NCBI GenBank assembly: GCA_028691625.1
Contig: JAQUYZ010000004.1
Coordinates: forward strand, 1-18,601
From: Eubacteriales bacterium
GTDB taxonomy: Bacteria > Bacillota > Clostridia > Peptostreptococcales > Anaerovoracaceae
Length of the DNA stretch: 18,601 bases
Direction of reading: 5' to 3'
The position numbers were made by a program, and so were the translations under genes. Positions 16,268 to 18,601 of this stretch are shown piece by piece (within the stretch, counting starts at the first letter, position 1; every line of letters begins with the position of its first letter). Below the pieces are notes generated by a model. That model saw nothing but the letters and a program-made list of their open reading frames with translations. It was not told the DNA's origin and ran no database searches.

Positions 16268-16313
16268 TTGCAGCGCATCCGGGTTGATGCGGCAAGCACT
16301 AATTAATATACCA
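16268..16313 (-). promoter_or_regulatory. MFS gene promoter (extended -10) with 5'-terminal stem-loop
   Basis: TGGTATATT at 16313-16305 (minus strand) is an extended -10; the -35 match is weak. The predicted start near 16298 is followed at once by an inverted repeat: GATGCG/CGCATC and GCAA/TTGC arms (16295-16268) with a two-base bulge. The stem-loop would cap the 5' end of the roughly 110-base leader. No T-run follows, so it is not a simple attenuator. Confidence 0.45.
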
Positions 16314-16332
16314 TACTTCTCCGGTTTTGAAC

Positions 16333-16358
16333 AGCAGTTGAAGCCTTCATCAACCGCT
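16333..16358 (-). terminator. Hairpin after the DUF4097 gene, possible terminator
   Basis: On the minus strand AGCGGTTGA (16358-16350) and TCAACTGCT (16341-16333) pair over nine positions with one G-U, around an eight-base loop. It begins about 12 bases after the DUF4097 stop. No T-run follows, so termination would be weak or factor-dependent. Confidence 0.3.
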
Positions 16359-16370
16359 TTATTGGTCCTT

Positions 16371-17426
16371 TCAGTCAAATATTACACTGATGTCACCCAT
16401 ATCCGTCGTGAGCTTCAATGTATTTTTCGCTGACGCATTGTTGACCGCCATGCTGCCGGATACCCGGTCCCCTTCAATGGAAACAGAACCCATATCTGTA
16501 TTGAGATCGTAATTAAACTGATCCCTCGGCGCACCCGGATTGATCGTAACCTTCCCCATATCACAGGTTACATCCGTCAAGCCGAGAAGCTGGCCCTGCA
16601 GATCAATGTCTCCGCTGTCAGACTCTGCTTTCAAGCCGTTTGACGTGATTCCCTCTGCGGTTAGCTGGCCGAAGTTCAGGCTCAGCTCGCCCCGGTCAAA
16701 GGTTGCATCCGTCAAGGTAACATCTCCAGAATCCGCATCCACCTTTAATGTTTTCATTTCGGCGACGTTCAATGTAGTACTGCCGAAATTATTGGATACC
16801 GTGAGATGATCAGCTGCCTTGATTCCCTTCAGCGCACAGTCTCCGCTGTCCATTTCAATCGTTATATTATCTGCCGTAATATTAGTCAATTCCAGTTTTC
16901 CGAAATCCAAATCAAATTCAGCAGTTTCCGCTGTCAGATCCTCAAAATTCAAATCCGAAGCGTCGCAGCGTATTATAATACTCTTCAGCTTTGTTTTTTC
17001 CGGATAGTAGATCTTGATGTTGGGCTGGTTGCTATGGAAGACCAGTCCCGGCAGATCGATGTTGAGATTGATCCCTTTATGCCAAGTGTCGTTTACCGTC
17101 AATGTGCCATTTTCAACCTTGATATCCGGTTTTCCATCTTTGCTGAGATATTCGCCCTGAACTGAGAACTTATCGCCGGGAACCAGATCCACATCATAAT
17201 AATCCAGATCCACGCTGATACTGCTGAAACCTTCCACACCCTGGGAAAAGCTTGTCAGATCGCCGTCCTCTGTTCCGCCGCCTTCCCCGCCTCCCAGATG
17301 AATTCCGCTCCTGTCAAGATAAATACTTTGATTCCCGCCGGCCAGGAACCCGATTCCCGTAAGCACAAGTCCAACGAATACCATTGCCGCTGCAACAATT
17401 GCGACTCCTTTAACCGATTTATTCAT
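16371..17426 (-). CDS. Membrane-anchored DUF4097 ('toastrack') beta-repeat protein
   Basis: This 351-residue protein has an N-terminal membrane anchor (VAIVAAAMVFVGLVLTGIGF, residues 8-27) and a Gly-rich linker (GGGEGGGTEDGD). The rest, about 65-351, is a beta-repeat ladder of the DUF4097 type. Alternating rungs carry SGD (EMDSGDCAL, DADSGDVTL, ESDSGDIDL) and FG/MG turns (LDFGKLEL, NNFGSTTL, LNFGQLTA, CDMGKVTI, TDMGSVSI, TDMGDISV). LiaG-type proteins share this fold. It would sit on the outer face of the membrane as an anchored envelope protein. The ATG at 17426 overlaps the DUF1700 stop (ATGAATAA), with AAGGGGATGAT upstream. It is the third gene of the PadR operon and probably works in envelope-stress sensing; exact ligand unknown. 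Confidence 0.85.
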   Translation of the reverse strand: MNKSVKGVAIVAAAMVFVGLVLTGIGFLAGGNQSIYLDRSGIHLGGGEGGGTEDGDLTSFSQGVEGFSSISVDLDYYDVDLVPGDKFSVQGEYLSKDGKPDIKVENGTLTVNDTWHKGINLNIDLPGLVFHSNQPNIKIYYPEKTKLKSIIIRCDASDLNFEDLTAETAEFDLDFGKLELTNITADNITIEMDSGDCALKGIKAADHLTVSNNFGSTTLNVAEMKTLKVDADSGDVTLTDATFDRGELSLNFGQLTAEGITSNGLKAESDSGDIDLQGQLLGLTDVTCDMGKVTINPGAPRDQFNYDLNTDMGSVSIEGDRVSGSMAVNNASAKNTLKLTTDMGDISVIFD

Positions 17427-18021
17427 TGATATCATCCCCTTTTTTTTTTTTATTGAGCTGCTTGTTCATACCCTTCGCGATGCCGCCGAATATTCCCCTG
17501 GCAGCAAGCACGACCAAAATTCCGATCAAGATGGAAAGTCCGAGGGTCAACAGCCCCACGCCGATGGAAAAAATGGCAACGGGGACACTGGTGGCAATGA
17601 CTGCAATCCCCGAAGCAATCACCGCGATCCCTCCGATGAAAAAGGCTGCAACGCTGACGATCAGTGCGATTACCACTCCGATAAGCGCAGCCAGAAGCCC
17701 GATTGCCAATGCGGCTGCACCGATGGCTAAAGGCAGGGCAATGGGTGCTGCGAAAATTGCCAATATGACCAGCCATACCGCCGAAATCCCCTTTTTCATT
17801 GATGGCTTTGCATCCCCTCCCAGGTTTTTTACCGCCGAGTCCGCTTTGATTCTTGCTGCAATCTGTGCCGGAGAGCCAAGCTCATCGATCACCTTCTGCT
17901 CATTTTCCGGACCTGCGTCATCAAAATATTCATGATAGTAGTCCAATGCCGCGTCTCTCTCTTCTTTGGGGACCCTTGTCAGCCCCTGCTCCAGATTCTT
18001 AAAAAATTCAGACCTATTCAT
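17419..18021 (-). CDS. DUF1700/HAAS-domain membrane protein
   Basis: This 200-residue protein starts at the ATG at 18021, which overlaps the padR stop (ATGAATAG) and follows GGAGGGG. Residues 1 to about 60 (MNRSEFFKNLEQGLTRVPKE ... DELGSPAQIAARI) form the helical HAAS domain usual in DUF1700 proteins: small, N-terminal, with the E/D-L-G-S-P turn. Residues about 80-185 are an Ala/Gly/Ile/Val-rich block of four or five membrane helices. The C-terminus is short and basic (NKQLNKKKKGDDINE). HAAS proteins are regularly paired with PadR regulators and DUF4097 proteins in Firmicutes and are thought to couple the membrane to the regulator. The KKKK codons are a run of twelve A (17451-17440), a slippage-prone tract eight bases from the next gene's start region. 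Confidence 0.87.
   Translation of the reverse strand: MNRSEFFKNLEQGLTRVPKEERDAALDYYHEYFDDAGPENEQKVIDELGSPAQIAARIKADSAVKNLGGDAKPSMKKGISAVWLVILAIFAAPIALPLAIGAAALAIGLLAALIGVVIALIVSVAAFFIGGIAVIASGIAVIATSVPVAIFSIGVGLLTLGLSILIGILVVLAARGIFGGIAKGMNKQLNKKKKGDDINE
17440..17451 (-). other. A12 homopolymer at the end of the DUF1700 gene
   Basis: Twelve consecutive A on the coding (minus) strand encode four lysines and are followed by GGGG. In-frame reading ends at the TAA at 17421-17419. With one A fewer, the frame becomes AAG GGG ATG ATA TCA ATG and continues into DUF4097 without a stop. With one A more it stops at once (TGA). Confidence 0.9.
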
Positions 18022-18334
18022 TGTCATCCCCTCCACATAACAGTCTATCCACCTGCGTTTTATACAGGATCCAATCCCGTTTATATCCTTCGAATTTTTT
18101 TTTCCCATCCTCGGTGATGGCGTAATACCTTCTGTTTCTCCCCTGATAGGGCTGATCATAGGTCCTCAGATACCCGTCCTTCTGCAGCCGCCTGAGCACC
18201 GGGTACAGGGTTGATTCGGATAGATCCGTCACATCCCTCATCGTCTGGGTTAGAACGTAGCCATATGTGTCATCCCTTGATAACACTGCCAGCACACATG
18301 CATCCAGCAGCGTCGATCCCACCTGAAACCCCAT
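18014..18334 (-). CDS. PadR-family transcriptional regulator
   Basis: This 106-residue protein is a short PadR (subfamily s) winged helix. LLDACVLAVLSRDDTYGYVL opens the domain, LSESTLYPVLRRLQKDGYL is the recognition helix and turn, and RNRRYYAITEDGKKK is the wing. The C-terminal helix (FEGYKRDWILYKTQVDRLL) is the dimerisation helix. The ATG at 18334 has AAAGGAGGT six bases upstream; an extension to 18361 would include the ribosome site. It is the first gene of the operon with DUF1700 and DUF4097 and probably represses its own promoter through the palindromes at 18375-18416. The inducing signal is unknown; related regulators respond to envelope-active compounds or phenolics. Confidence 0.93.
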   Translation of the reverse strand: MGFQVGSTLLDACVLAVLSRDDTYGYVLTQTMRDVTDLSESTLYPVLRRLQKDGYLRTYDQPYQGRNRRYYAITEDGKKKFEGYKRDWILYKTQVDRLLCGGDDNE

Positions 18335-18374
18335 TCTTTTACCTCCTTTTTCTTCTGTCAATACTAAATTTCTG

Positions 18375-18416
18375 CAATATTATTTTTATACTAATACTAT
18401 ACGTTGTATAATATTG
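18375..18416. promoter_or_regulatory. Nested palindromes over the PadR promoter (candidate operator)
   Basis: The outer arms CAATATTAT (18375-18383) and ATAATATTG (18408-18416) are perfectly complementary. An inner pair, AATACTATAC (18393-18402) and GTATAATATT (18406-18415), has one mismatch and a three-base centre. The inner palindrome covers the -10 and most of the spacer, so binding would block RNA polymerase. The outer pair shares its right arm with the inner one. Confidence 0.6.
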
Positions 18417-18424
18417 TTTGTCAA
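18396..18424 (-). promoter_or_regulatory. Strong SigA-type promoter of the padR-DUF1700-DUF4097 operon
   Basis: TTGACA (18424-18419) is a perfect -35, followed by a 17-base spacer and TATAGT (18401-18396), five of six consensus bases. Transcription should start near 18389, leaving a leader of about 55 bases with AAAGGAGGT at its end. Confidence 0.88.
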
Positions 18425-18483
18425 CAAATATTTTTCATTTAATAATTTTCTTCTGGAATAAAAGTGCGAATGCATAAATCAAC

Positions 18484-18601
18484 ACCACCCGTCTAACGGG
18501 TGGTTTGCTCAGGGCTATAAGCCCGTGATACCGGCCAGCGTCTAAAGGCACTGGCTTTCACTTTGTTCAAGCCACTTCGCCTTTGCCGCCTTTGCTTACC
18601 C
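18484..18601. mobile_element. End of an IS200/IS605-like (tnpB-type) element, cut by the window edge
   Basis: The stretch has the hairpin series typical of IS200/IS605-type ends in Clostridia. First comes ACCACCCG-TCTAA-CGGGTGGT (18484-18504), then GGGCT-ATA-AGCCC (18512-18524), then GCCAG/CTGGC (18534-18555). Read on the minus strand the order (GCCAG stem, GGGCT stem, then CCACCCG stem) resembles the 3' region of tnpB elements, where the omega-RNA is encoded. The last 60 bases may hold the end of a transposase-accessory frame, but no protein can be named from so little. The identification rests on recalled pattern similarity, not alignment. Confidence 0.55.

Noticed and set aside
1..18601. 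tRNA, rRNA, CRISPR array, T-box or other known riboswitch
   Set aside because: I looked for spaced repeats, cloverleaf ends and T-box or riboswitch core motifs on both strands and found none that I can support.

Overview
The window reads as chromosome of an anaerobic, endospore-forming Firmicute of the class Clostridia. Evidence seen here: the sporulation phosphatase SpoIIE, a clostridial-type acyl-CoA dehydrogenase N-terminus, a flavodiiron O2/NO-reducing flavoprotein (FprA), strong AGGAGG-type ribosome binding sites, and the fragment spoIIE ... tilS ... ftsH of the classical Firmicute gene order. A family such as Anaerovoracaceae is possible, but this is inference. Almost everything is on the minus strand; only fprA is on plus. 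No intergenic stretch exceeds 300 bases.

Layout from left to right. (1) 1-253: the first 33 codons of an acyl-CoA dehydrogenase (minus), preceded by a textbook sigma-54 -24/-12 promoter and a long palindrome. (2) 304-3983: a tightly packed minus-strand cluster, transcribed pucR-type regulator -> secreted GDPD-like phosphodiesterase -> hotdog acyl-CoA thioesterase. (3) 4013-4069: two tandem palindromes with the same core as the one at 218-253. (4) 4078-8537: ftsH, tilS and speE (minus). ftsH has its own promoter overlapping the tilS stop codon, and tilS may be leaderless. The hpt gene usually found between tilS and ftsH is absent. (5) 8765-9964: fprA (plus), divergent from speE and overlapping spoIIE tail to tail. 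(6) 9945-12019: a compact spoIIE and an upstream region with several short palindromes. (7) 12020-14889: metG -> tatD with a strong intrinsic terminator. (8) 14926-16313: a CynX/NimT-type MFS exporter with its own extended -10 promoter. (9) 16371-18424: a three-gene envelope-stress-like operon, PadR repressor -> DUF1700/HAAS membrane protein -> DUF4097 ('toastrack') beta-repeat protein. It has overlapping start/stop junctions, a near-consensus promoter and nested palindromic operators. (10) 18484-18601: the end of an IS200/IS605-like (tnpB-type) element, cut by the window edge.

Most genes are recognisable families and I see no clearly new multi-gene system. The points most worth checking are: the sigma-54 promoter of the acyl-CoA dehydrogenase; the A12 homopolymer at the DUF1700/DUF4097 junction, where loss of one A would fuse the two proteins; the duplicated junction sequence in that operon; the shortened SpoIIE; the three shared palindromes; and the nested operator over the PadR promoter.
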